A stretch of 64,000 nt of DNA from contig JASANC010001018.1 of NCBI GenBank assembly GCA_030248135.1, positions 1-64,000 on the forward strand. Direction: 5' to 3'. Below the pieces are notes generated by a model, which was not told where the DNA came from, did not search any database, and saw only the letters and a program-made list of their open reading frames with translations. This stretch comes from Theristus sp. LFF4_11. Lineage: Eukaryota; Nematoda; Chromadorea; Monhysterida; Xyalidae. Below, in pieces: positions 1 through 12,297 of this stretch (positions are counted from its first letter, which is position 1; each line of letters begins with the position of its first letter). The position numbers and the translations under genes are program-made.

Positions 1-867
1 ACTTCATCAGTTACCCTTTGCAAATCGACAACATCGTCAGTCAGTCTGCATATGCACTTAGTTTAGCAGTCACCTTGTCTTCATCGTGTTTCACTTGACC
101 CTTGCCACAAAAGCTTCTGTAAAATGATGCTTCACCAGTTCAGTTCGACACAGTTCACTGCACCGTTTTTTCAAAAATATGATTTTACATTTTATCAATC
201 AAACGAAGAATTGTGATTTTTGACCACGAAGTTTGAAAATTTTTAAGGTAAAAAACCGGTTCTTTATTTTTTCAAGAAAAAAACTGAAAAAAAACGGTTT
301 TAAAACGGAAAAGAAACCGGTTTTTTTCCTGTGCCAACCCTAGTTGGGACTTGGGTTTACGGTATATGTGCAAAACAAACTACGCCCCTACAGCAATGCC
401 TGCACAGACAGATAGCATACAAACAGTAATTCCAACCAATCAGCTGATTCCCCATAATTTAGAGTTCGACTGTTGTAATAAATCACCTGATGTATCGCTC
501 GTTTTGTTTTGTGTTTGTGAATTTTCCATAATTTTTTTTCGAATAAAATCAGGAATACGATATTATTAAATTATGTTCGCTATGTTCTATCAACTGGAAT
601 GGGTCAAATCCAAATGCAAGGTTCCTTTTTTTAAACTGGTGTCACGAAATCAACCAAGTTGCCTGATGGCTGTTTCACTGCATTTTGGTTTGGCCAACCG
701 CCGATGCGCAGAAGAACGGAGCATTCATGAAGCAGTATCTAGTGACCTCCCAACTAGGTTTTAACACAGCTATGCGTCACTGAATACTTCTTCATGAATG
801 CCGCTTAACGGTTGCCTGATCAGTGGGATGTGTGGCCCCACTCGAGTAAAAATTGTTTTTTTTTCAG
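1..867. other. Intron of the palmitoyltransferase gene, filled with repeats
   Basis: No exon is seen. It holds a left-truncated copy of the TAGGGTTGGCA hAT family (about 240-344), half of a palindromic CAGCTGATTGG MITE (345-474), and one ATTCATGAAGCAG palindrome (721-802). Confidence 0.6.
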
Positions 868-2736
868 TCGGGTCTCAAAAAATCGGACGGTGGCGGCAAG
901 TTCCACATTCTGTTTTTGTTTTTTGCGTCCGGCATGTTCGCGATCAGCGTCTCAACGTTGTTCTTCTATCATCTTTGGTTGACTGCGAAGAATCGTAGCA
1001 CTATAGGTCGGTTGTTTTAAGGGGCATTCATGAAGCAGTATTTAGTGACCACGTAGCTATGTTTAACACAGCTGCGCGTCACTAAATACTGCTTCATGAA
1101 TGCGTATTTAATGTTTTTGGTTGTTCATTTTTTATTTGCAGTCTGTTTCTATATCAAATGCAATCAGCTGACTGGTTGGTTGGTGATCACGTGATGAGTG
1201 CTTTCTGTGCGGGCATGGAGTCTGTCCTGCACAGAAAGCATGTGTCACGTGCTCACCAACCAATCGGCTAATTGCATATGATAACGAAATAGACTGTAGT
1301 TAGAGGCCACACCGGACTGAAGCTGAAAGGAATAGTGAAGTTAGCTTTGTTGTATGAACGAGTTTTTTTACAAACGAAATAAAAAGTCTTCTTGCAATTC
1401 AAGCATCGGCAGATTACACGATATTTTCGGTTGATCGGTTCATGTTTTTTTCATTCTTCAGAGTCATTTCGCGCGCCATTCTTCACATACGGGCCTGATA
1501 AAAACGGCTTCAATCTTGGCATTCGCAGAAATTTTCTCGAAATTTTCGGCTCTGATACATGGAAGTGGTTTCTGCCGATTTACTCAAGGTAAAATTGAAA
1601 CGGAATTTTCATGGTTGTGTTTGTCTTGTTTCGGGCGTTTAGTTTGGTCAATGTGTTTGGAGGTGGAATGTGAGGATTGTCTTGTTTGTGGTGAAGCGTC
1701 TGGTGGAACAAAGATCCGCGAAAGTTTTTTTTTTATCACAAAGCCATTTTACATGTCCTTTGTATTTGTTGTTTCTTTTTGCAACCTTTTCTTATTTCCT
1801 TTTGGTTGGTTGTTTGCAATTTGTCGCATTGTGTATTTCTGTCACCATCTGGACTAATATTGTATCGTTTTTTTCTCTTTTTTGTGTTTTTACATCCTTG
1901 TCATCTCTGTGCCTGGGTTGAATTGCATGCTCAACACGCAACACGCACAGTCGTCACCGTGAATTCCTGAGAATACCTAAGCTAAGCCTTTTTTATGACT
2001 TATCGATGTCTCGGAGTTCTGTAGCAAATGAATAGAAAGAAACCCATTGTTGTGAAACACACCGGGTGCACACAAAACTCATGATTGGCTGCCGTTCCAT
2101 TGACCTCGAAATTAGCAGCCAATCAGCGTGCAGGTCTACAATCCTGCATTTACAGTTTCAATTGTGCTGGGTTTGAACGAGTTGCTAGTCGATAAAATTC
2201 TTGCACTCCAAAATTCATCCCTGGAACACGGAAAACTTTCAATGCCAGTTTGTAATTTGTCAGAAATAGAAAAGCGAGTCTGACTACAGTCAAACTGTGA
2301 ATTGCAGGCACCAAGCTTATTGGTTGCTTTTACAAAAAATAGGCTTACTGAGTGGTTCGATTTTGCTTCTCTGAGATAAATATTGAGATAAAAACAGCTG
2401 GATTTCAAAATTCAACTGCAAGAATTCACAAAAAAAATTGCGAATGTGTCACAGTTTGATTGTAAGTTCGCCAACATCTGTATATTTCCAACAAAACAAA
2501 AACATACGTCCACGGCTACACCGGGTATCTTCGGTTGTCTAGAACCCGGTTGAGGGAAGGGGGAGCTTACGAAACCACGATTCCTCCCATTGCCACTACT
2601 GAACAGTTGTGTCATTGCAGCCACGGTGACGGCTGTGCGTATCCGTTGCGCTTAACGGGCGCCTCGTTGGAGCGAGCGCGGGAGCGATTTTTTCTCGAAA
2701 TGCGCGAACGACACATCAAGATGCAACAGCAGCTGC

Positions 2737-2767
<31 letters not shown>

Positions 2768-4445
2768 GACGGCCGTTTCAATGCAGGACGGAGTGCACGT
2801 GTTGAATGAACTGTCACCACCGCCGCCAGCACAGGGGACAAGTCAGGACACTACTCGGAATTACCACCAGCACCAGCAGTATTCGCCTCCGGGCAGTGTC
2901 GAGCGTTACGATCAAGGTGTTTGCTCAAACTGAACAATACTGGTTGTTGGCATTTTTTGTCGCGCAAGTATTTTTTGTGCGGTCACACACACAGGCACAC
3001 ACAAACGCATGCACACAAACACACAGGCACATAAATTCTCTGGTACACAAACACACAGGCAGATAAACACACAGGCGCATACAAACATACATGCACACAA
3101 CCACACAAACACATAGGCACACACGCACTCAAAAACACAGGCGCACACAAACACAGACACACACGCACACAAATACACAGGCACACACACACATAAACAC
3201 ACAGGCATACACGCATATAAACACACAGACACACACGCAAATACGCAGGCACACACGCACACAGGCGCACACGCACGCGGTGCGCGCCTGCTAGTGTGTT
3301 TGTCAGTGACTCTGTGCAACATCGTCTGACCCGCGTGTGCAAGAATGTGCACAGTCATTCATCCAATCTTTATGCGAACATTTTTTTGCTGTCTGAAGAA
3401 CGTTTTTTAGAATGTGCGATTGTATTGATTTTCACTTTTTGGTCTGTTTTTTCGCTGATGTTTTTGTTATTGCTTTGCACCACTTCGGACGTTTCAATGA
3501 AACTAATTCAGTTGTAGCGCGCTGATTGGATTGAATAAGATGCAATTCATCAATGGAACCAATCAGCACGCTCACGCAGTCTGTCAATAGAATGGCGTTT
3601 GACTGTGGTTTATCTTGAATTATCCAGGTGTATTTACGTGTACTGGATTGTTTCACGATTTACTGAGTTATGCACGTGTTTGTAGCTGTCATTGATGTGA
3701 TTGGAAAGAATCCTTGTCCTGTTATCTGAAATCTCTGTTTTCCAACCCAACCGCCAAGTGAGCAACTGAGCTGATAACAAATGGTGAATTACACTTTTTT
3801 CAGCAATGGTGACGGAATCACCTACCCACTACCCGGCTACGATGGCCCAGATGGGAACGGTGTTCTGATGACCAGATATAAATTAATCGAATCACATCTT
3901 TCTGGTGCGTTTACTGGGAGGTTTTTTGGAACGATTATGTTTGCGTGGGCTTTATGGATCACAGTAACAATCAGCAGTTGTCCTTGCTTTTTCTAAACTT
4001 TAAGACATTTTAGTTTTACTGTTCTTCTGTTTCGTGTTCCAAATCCAACATCTGAGAACACATTTTAGTTGACCAGAGCTTTTGCGAATGCGCATTCTGA
4101 TTGGTTGCCTTGCGATGCAATTGAAGGCGGAGCGCTGATTGGTTGGTTGGTTACACAGCGTGCTGGTTGTTATCCGTCTTGTAACTTGATCACCGTGGAG
4201 TTTAGCTGTGAATAGGGTTGGTAAAAATCGTTAAAAACCTTTTTTGAAAAAATGGTTTCATTTTCAATGCCAACCCTATGTGTTCTGATGAATTGTTTTC
4301 AACAACAATGCTTTTTGAAATTGCAGACTCCGAAGATGAATTTGCTGCTGCGGCGAATGGCTCATTAACCCGAACAAACCAAACTTCATTTGATTCCACT
4401 TCGAATGGGCTCGGCTCGCAACAAAGATTAGTAATCGAGTCTTAG
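868..4445 (+). CDS. ZDHHC: DHHC palmitoyltransferase, ZDHHC2/15/20 type (3' part of gene)
   Basis: Membrane enzyme that attaches palmitate to cysteines of other proteins. Exons: 868-1006, 1462-1588, then either 2621-2916 or 3804-3904, then 4327-4445 with stop TAG. The first exon encodes a hydrophobic span ([14 protein letters not shown]...) followed by [13 protein letters not shown], matching the last membrane segment and TTxE region after the DHHC domain. The second encodes [20 protein letters not shown] and [10 protein letters not shown], the conserved cytosolic tail of the ZDHHC2/15/20 group. The third gives [10 protein letters not shown] or GDGITYPL, like GDGCSFPTRL in vertebrates. The tail ends SQQRLVIES. 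The catalytic DHHC exons must lie before base 1, so the enzyme core is not visible. In-window protein is 226 or 161 residues depending on exon choice. Family assignment is firm; the exact paralogue is not. Confidence 0.9.
2621..2916 (+). CDS. ZDHHC: Alternative exon A of the palmitoyltransferase (polyGln form)
   Basis: Preceded by a gtcattgcag acceptor and followed by AAG|gtgttt. It enters after two bases of a codon and leaves after one. It encodes [13 protein letters not shown], a charged helix-like stretch ([18 protein letters not shown]), about a dozen glutamines, and a Pro/Gln/His-rich tail. It joins in frame to the terminal exon at 4327. The Gln run comes from a CAA/CAG repeat. Confidence 0.8.
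2986..3290 (+). repeat. CA-rich minisatellite between the alternative exons
   Basis: About 300 bases of imperfect ACACACNCAC repeats with GGC interruptions (caggcacacac, caggcgcacac). It begins roughly 70 bases after the donor of exon A. Long apparent frames on both strands here are repeat artefacts. Confidence 0.9.
3804..3904 (+). CDS. ZDHHC: Alternative exon B of the palmitoyltransferase (short form)
   Basis: Acceptor acttttttcag, donor TCTG|gtgcgt. It has the same entry and exit phases as exon A and starts with the related [19 protein letters not shown], so it looks like a diverged duplicate of exon A's start. Using both exons in series brings a TGA into frame within this exon, and using neither shifts the frame into the last exon. 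Confidence 0.75.
4213..4278. mobile_element. 66-bp miniature hAT-like element
   Basis: Starts TAGGGTTGGTAAAAA and ends TGCCAACCCTA, the same ends as the ~770-bp elements at 40510, 44179 and 63091 but with almost no interior. The flanking 8-mers do not match, so no target duplication is visible. Confidence 0.6.
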
Positions 4446-7400
4446 GCTGTGTTTTACGTCGGCATTGACATCGTGTTTTAATTATTGAGAGTTGCAATTG
4501 TACAGCACATGCTCATATTTGCAACTGGCCAATTGTTTACTGTAAAACTTGAAATGTGTGCAATTTGTGCATTCTAGAATTCGAATCTTGCATGATGATT
4601 GGTTGCACCGCTACCGCGCCGAACTTGTACCAATCGGTGGTTCAAATCTAAAACAGCTAATGAGCTCATTAATTGTCCATGATTTACAATTCGACTGTAT
4701 GTGCGCTGATTAGTCGCACATGCTTGCACCGCAACCAATCAGCAATCCGGAATCAGTTCGTGTATTTTTTTCAGCTGTGCGTTTTGAAAGATTCTTGGCT
4801 TTCAATCAGTCAGTCACTATTACAAATGAATTGTTGTGAAATATTAGTTTTGTTGATGATTTTCTATTTTGATTGCTTTATTCACGTTACTTCGTCAACG
4901 ATAGATCATGAATATCAGTTTATATTTATTGGCATTTTTTGTTTTTTTTTGTTTTTGGCTGAAAATATTCACAAATTGTTTTTGTTGTCCCCATTTCAAG
5001 CCAATGCAACCCAAAAAAATAAGGTTTCTTGAGAAAATGTAAAATAAGCTTATCAAGAACTGAGAACTGTGGTTGAATTTCTTTTTCATGTTTCCAAGCC
5101 TTCGTTACAGTTGATTTGTTGTTTAGAACTTTTTTATGCGCATTCAGATGATTGAATCCAAACGAGAACGCTGATTTGTTGGATCTTTCAGTCACTTTTC
5201 AGCTATGAACGCAGACTTCTTATTCCATTCGCAATGAAATGTTGCCTTACAAAGGTTTGTAAATATGTAATACAAGTTTCTTATTTTTTTTCGCAAAACC
5301 GATTTTTTGGAATTTTTTTTCTCCAAATGATTTCTGTTGTTTCCGAACGTTTCACCTTGTGCTTGCTTTGCTCTGCCGTCGAAAAACAATCGTGTCATTT
5401 GTTTCGTTGTTGTATTGTTGGCGTTCCATCTTACTCGTCACAAAGAAAACACCGAAAATAATTCATTAAAAATTCTACGTAATTCCGCAAAACAAAATAA
5501 AAACTCGCCATTATTCAAGTCGCGTGGCTCTTTTTGATCTTTGGTTGAGCTGTTTTTATTGCGTCTTCTCTCGATCGAAGCCGTTTCAACCCGGTGAAAT
5601 GGCGATCTCTCGTTATGTTATCGTCCAATTTTGTACGATTGAAAACGTTACAAATGCAACAAACGCGTAAAACCCTTCGTTTGGTTATCTCCGTCATATG
5701 AGTCATCCGATCGTTTCAGATCATAAATGCGAAAGTTTTATTTTCTGCTGTGCTCTTCGAAATGCGTTTTTCGATCCCCCCCTTTTTACGATGCAGTTTT
5801 CATGAATGAGTTTTTTTTGTCGTGCTTTTTCGTCAGCAAAGGTCAAACGGCGGCTTTCGCATGTTTTCCGGTCAGTGGTAAGGGATTCGGTATCGGGACT
5901 GGGAGTTCGATTGAAGAAGATCAGAAATAGGAGCGAACGAGCGAGGCTGCGGATGATCGCTTTGGCCCGATGTTTGTTCCGTCTTTCGACCGACCAATAC
6001 TGTCTTGTTTGCTTGCATAATCAAGGTACGTTTTGACATTTCGGAAATGGTTTGTTCTGCTGGCAATGTTTCACGGGAAGACACTTTCGCAGAATTAACA
6101 CGCATGTCGGTTAACATTACACACCGTATTGAGAACTTTACGGTTCCACATTAAAAAACCCCCACGCTGACTAACGTTTACGATTTCTATGATGTCACGT
6201 TTTTATTGACCTCTGGATGGTCTACGAGTCAAATTCAAATAAATGGCCGTCGTTTCGTTACTGCATGATCAGTTTGGTTTTTGTTTTCCATTCGCAAACT
6301 TTTGTGTGTGTTGATTGTTGATGCTATAATAACCAGAAACAATCAAACGACCAAGCCAACTAACAAACTTTAATGCGTAAACTTGTGGCATTCAACTTTT
6401 ATGCCTATCGGGTGACCTGCTGACATGTGATGTGATGTGACTTCCTCAGTCACGTCAAATATCAAGAACTGCTCTGCATTTCTTTGCGTAAAATCTAGTT
6501 TCCTAGTTCTGGCTCTGATTCGTGTCATCCGCTGTAGCAGCGACCAATCAGCATGCTTCAAACCATTTTTTTTCGAATCTGCATATGTTTACTCAAAGTA
6601 TTTTCGTTTCCCAATTTTGAACTGTTGTTGTAATATCTGGGCTGCAGCTGTAGCCGGCTAAAAAAACAAGAAAAAAACATTTGGTAGCCGGCTAAAAAAA
6701 CAAGAAAAAAACATTTGAACCTTCCAGACAGTGTGACCGCCGAATCCAGTGAGATGCTCACGACACGACATCATCATGGGTGAAAAACGCGCGTTAAATC
6801 AGTTGAAAACACAGCAATTAACGTCCAGGGCATAATCAATCGACGCAGTTGTAGATTTTTTTTGGTGGCAAGGAACGATATAACGCTACTGATCGGTGTT
6901 GGTTGATTGGCTGGGTTTTTTTATCCATTCGTGTTCAAAACTTCGAAACTGTGTAACTTTGAAATTTGTAACGTTGCGCATGCGGTTTATGTTGTTTGTA
7001 ACGTCATGCAGAACGCAGACACCGATACTGCTCAGTTCTTCAGTGCAACAGTTGAATCACACTTTTGAATGCGCACTTTTTTTATGAACGCATAAAGCTA
7101 AAATGGTCGCGCTTTTGAATTGTACCAACCAACCATCCAGCCAGCAATTCCAAAGCTAAACGAAAATACGATTGAAACGATTTGAAAAAATCTACACTTT
7201 AATAAACATGTCGTCTTCATGGCATAAAGTATAATGTCATTTTTTTCATTGTAGTTTAGTAGGCGGAAAGAATCAGGTTCCAGCACAGTTCGAGTTAAAA
7301 AAATCCATATTGAGATACAGAAAATCCATGAGAAATGGCCAACATTTGAAGAAACATTTGAAACTGATTGCATTCAAATACTGAAAAAAGTGCCACGAAC

Positions 7401-7682
7401 ACGACAATTTATGAAAGTTTAAACGACAGTATGTTTCTTTAAACCTGTCATGTTTTTTTGCAGAGCACAGAGCACGCGAAGAAAGAAATTCTGTTAATCA
7501 AAAGACACACTTGTCGTAAATTGGTTAGGATTGATTCCAGCAAAACTCAATTTCTAGTCAGTCTTCCTTCGCCTCGAGCTCGTCAGTCTGCTGAATAAGA
7601 TGACCGGTTCAAAAGAACATACTGTGAAAGCCCATTACTCAAAACTGCGAAATTTCATTTTTTGTTGTTTTCCTGTTCACAG
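4446..7682. other. Intergenic stretch between palmitoyltransferase and CREB genes
   Basis: No convincing coding exon. It should contain the 3' UTR of the first gene and the promoter or 5' untranslated exons of CREB. It includes MITE fragments (for example about 4590-4750) and an exact tandem duplication of about 33 bases (gtagccggctaaaaaaacaa...) at roughly 6652-6717. Confidence 0.5.
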
Positions 7683-7734
7683 ATTGCATCCACTCCCATT
7701 CAACCGTCACCCGCCCCATCCGCATCCACTTCGT

Positions 7735-10700
7735 ATGTATAGCGTCTGCGGTATGTCGTCGTCGTCGTCAGGGACTGGTGAAGCAGCGACAAGCAGCGGC
7801 AACAACGCGAGCACGAACGCGACGGTGGCGAAGTCAACACCGACCGTGAACGTGTTCAATGTGCCGTCGACGAGTCAGGTTCGCTCAGTTAATCGGCATT
7901 CATGAAGCAGTATTTAGCGACGCGTAGCTGTGTTGAACATAGATATGTGCATTCATGAAACAGTACTTGGTGACGCGTTGCTGTGTTACAAATAGCTACG
8001 TGGTCACCAAAGCGGCATTCATGAAGCAATATTTCAGTGACGCGTAGCTGTTTTACCACATAGCTACGTGGTCACTAAATACTGCTTCATGAATGCACCT
8101 TTTGACATCACTCGACGTTGAAAGACAACTGAAGACCGCCCACTTTTGTCACTGATGTTGTTTAGTGATTACTTGGATTTTTTTCAGGACGAAATGATTT
8201 CGGACGAAGAAGCACGCCGAAGACGCGAGCTACTGGCCAGGAGACCGTCGTATCGGTTGGTCACATTGGTATTGTTAGATTTTTCGAACCTGTCAGAACG
8301 AAATAGTGCCGTTTGCTTTAAAAACTCTCGTTTGTCCTGCACATATACTCGAGTTTCAGTTGGGTTTTGTGAACGAGCACGTGAATGGTGTCAGCGAATC
8401 AGTTTAGGGTGCGTTACTATGCGTGACAAGCGCATGCTTTGGTGAACATGAGGTCACTTCAGTGCGACACGTTCGAATGAATAGACTATAAATATGGTCG
8501 CATTATCAGGAGATGTCACTCGGTTGAAATTGGATAAAAAAATGTGTCCTGGTTTTATTTCTGAACTTATCCATTGAAAATAACCACAATCAGTTGTGTA
8601 TCTCACGTGTGTTGTGTCGTGAGGAATGGTTTTCCATTTCCATTCAGTTTTCTTCTGTCGCTGAGGCGATGCGTGCTTTGCGAGAAAAAAACACAATCAG
8701 ACTGTACGTGAAGGTGTGTGGTGAGCATAGTGACGATGACGAACGCAGGCATTAATGAGCAGCGCTGTTCCATATACGGCGCTATGTTTGGTTTCAATCG
8801 CACACTATTTTTGAGTTTTTTACAGCCCTTCTGGCTAATGTGTACAACTAGCTGATTGGTTCGTTGCACACGTTTGCATTCGGTGCAGACATTGCTGTGG
8901 AGGGGCAGAGTTTCGTTTGCACCGAATGCATGCATCACACTGCACGTGTGTGCAACCAACCAATCCGCTAGTTGTATATATTTGCCAGATGGACTGTAAA
9001 TAGGTTTTTTTCACCGAGTGGCATGTCTCAAGCGGCATTCATGAAGCAGTATTTGGTGACGCGTAGCGGTGTTACGCGGTCACTAAATAAGCCTTCATGA
9101 ATGCCCCTTTACTTACAATAATATTCGGATTTCAGACAAATCCTGCGCGATCTGTCCGACCGCGACACGCAGATCAAGATCGAGGTGCCCGATATGGCGA
9201 CGAACGGCGGTGGCGGCGGCGGGGCTGGTGGGGTACCACCGCCGAACAACAGTCATCATCACCATCACCACCAGCAGTCGGCCAGTCAACAACAGCAGCA
9301 ACACCACCACCAACAACAGAACAACAACAACAACAATTCACCGACAACTCCGCACAACGCCAATCATAATAATAATAGTCACACGAACAACAACAGTAAT
9401 AACACGTCGCCAGCGAGCACGGCCAGCAGTAACAACAACAACAACAATGTCAATGGGGACACGCGAACCGCTGGGGGTGGTGGTACCCCGGCGGGGGGTC
9501 TACCACCCACCGCTATCCCGGCGATGTCGCTCTCCGGACTCGGCTGTCCACCGTTGCAGTCACCGTTGTCGGCGTCCTGTCAACAACAACACCACCAGCA
9601 ACACCACGCGATCACCAGCGGTGATCACGCGATCGCGTTGACAACGTCGCTCTCGTCGAGTATGCAGCCGCGTGCGCTGGCGGCCGCTGCGGTCGCCAGC
9701 AGCATGGGATTTGCCGGCGGCGCCGGCAGTGAGTTCGGCTTTTTTATGGTTTTTTCTTCTTTTTTTCCTCATTGGAATGGAAATTGAAATGGATTTAAAT
9801 TGAATTGAATCGCGGAGTTTCGTCGAAACGTCGGAAAGTGAAAGCAACAAAAATGAATTGTGTTTCGCGGTTCATTCTTTTGGGAAATTTGTCGTCGGTT
9901 TTCTAAGTGCGGGTGTGTGCGGCAGCAAATCAGTTTTTTTTTCGCTCAAATATTTTTTGGTTAGTCAGTTTACTTACAGATGCAAGCTGCTTTGAACACC
10001 GGTCCTGGATACTGTTAGAATCAGTATTTGTCCAATTGAAACTGCATTTTTGTCCACAACAAAGAAAAACAAAAGTGATTGTTGTCACGTTTTTGTGACT
10101 GGTGAAATTTTAGGAATCCGTAGATTGGCTGGTGCAAACCTAATCCATCGGCGATTTGCCAATCAGTGAACTCGATTTGCGGCAAACGGTCCGTGTACTG
10201 CGGTAACCGGCACCAAACTCCCATGAACCCGGTCGCACGGGTATAGAGTCCCACCAACTCTATAACATATCCAACTAGCTGATCATCACGTGACGCATTG
10301 ATTCTGTGCAGACATTGCTGCGGAAAGGGAGGCGGAGTTTGCGTTGCACACAACGAATGCATCAACCAATCAGGCAGTTGGATATGTTCTAGAGTTCGAC
10401 GGTAGTATTGCGCGATAATTCAATCATTCGCTCGCTGCAGTGCTCGCCAGCAACCTGCAGCTGTCCAACGGTGACCTGGCCGCGAACACGAGCCAGTCGC
10501 TGCTGCAGTTCGCGCACTCTGCTGAGAGCCGCCTGAACGGCCCGACCAGCAGCGCGTCGCTGGTGCTGCCGAGCATGCCAGCTGGTAGGAACGCGCTTTT
10601 TGTTGTTTTGCGTTTTTTGCCCGTTTTTAACCACCGTGATTGCTACGAGTGAATGACACTTGTAGTATGGACGCTTCCAGTTGCCTGTCGTCTCCATTAA

Positions 10701-12248
10701 ACTGTAAATGCTGACCGATCAGCTGATTGGCTACTTTTCCAAATTGGGCCTGGGCGTACACTGATTTCAGTCCAATCACCCGGCCAACCTCAAACGTCGG
10801 AATTCACAAGTTGTACAAGTTCACTGTGTTGATAACAAGTGGAAAGTAGTTTGTGAAACAGGATTGTACTACAGGAAAACTGTATTGATTCGTTGCATTC
10901 TTTGTTGGTCCGTTTGGTCAACTAGTACGTGGACGATGGTCAACCGTCTGTTTCGTGGACATATCCAATTTCAGCAAGAAAAACTTGTCATTTTCAACAA
11001 CAACACAAAAACCGGACTTGCACTTTCAGTGAGCGGCGTCAACGACCTCCGCGGACTGTTGCCGGTTGGCGAGCCGCTGGTGCTGAGCAACACGACCGGC
11101 GGCGTCTCCGTCGCGGGCACCGTGGCCTCATCGATGTCGCCCGTTGGATCGTTTGCGCATCAGGGTGAGTGAGGGGGGGTGGGGGCAGTGGGACACCAGC
11201 TTGCGTCAGGGTGCGTGAGGGGTGGGCAGTAGGGCACCAAGTTGCATCAGGGTGCGTGAGGGGGAGTTAGGGGGGGGCAGTGGGGCACCAGCTTGCGTCA
11301 GGGTGCAACCTTCGGCCTTCTGAAGGTGGTCGAGAGAAAAAAGCATGTCGCTCACCATGGACGCTCTCCTAAACGCGAATAGCGAAATTGGTGTGACCGT
11401 TACACCACTACACCCATCCATTCGTTGTGGCAACAAGGATGAAGAGGAGCGAGAGAGTTTTTGGCGGTTTGGTTGGCTACGGATGAACATTGATTGAAGC
11501 GCTCGTCAGGTGCGCACGTACGCCGAATAGTGTGTGTATGACCTATTTTTTTAAACGTGTCCCACTGAAATGACGTCATGCGCCGCCAAACATGCGCTTG
11601 CCGTTCACAGCAACCCAGACTTTCCGTTTCGCCGATTTCTTCCCGTAAACAAATGGTGAATGTCGAATCAGTCACACCAAACTGACATTTTGGTGCGTGT
11701 ACTTTGACAAACGGGCGTTTTCAAAGCAAATGACGTCATTTTAGTCCGGACACGTTTCAATAAATCCACAATACTACATAGCAGGCGTATGCTGTCGCGA
11801 ATGTGTGACGTGTATTATGATTTTTTATGAATGCTGTTTTTTGCAGGAATCATGATGTCCCCGGTTGGTGGCGGCGCTGACACGCCGAGTCCAATTCCGA
11901 GCGCCGGCAGCTCCACGAAGGACATGCAGATCATCGGCGTCGGCGACGAACAGGGCCGAAAACGGCAGATGCGCTTGCTCAAAAACAGGTCGGTTGGGGT
12001 TTATTGTCACTAGTGCCAGCGCTGTTTCTTGCGGTTTCGCCTGGTAAGCGGATACGACGGGCCCGTATGGCCTTTGACGTACGTCAGTATACGTCAGTAT
12101 GAACGGAACTTTCGTTGATTCAATAGGTGAAGTGTGCAATACTCAGCAAGGTTCTGTCGTGAATGGAGGAATGAATGAAATTTATGAAATGAGGAAATCT
12201 AGCTACACCCAGTTTCGCTCTTCGCAATTCTGGGAACCGGGGAACTGG

Positions 12249-12297
<49 letters not shown>

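Noticed and set aside
2912..3358. Cys/Val-rich minus-strand open frames of 119-148 codons
   Set aside because: Produced by the CA-rich repeat; only repeat-coded residues and no splice context.
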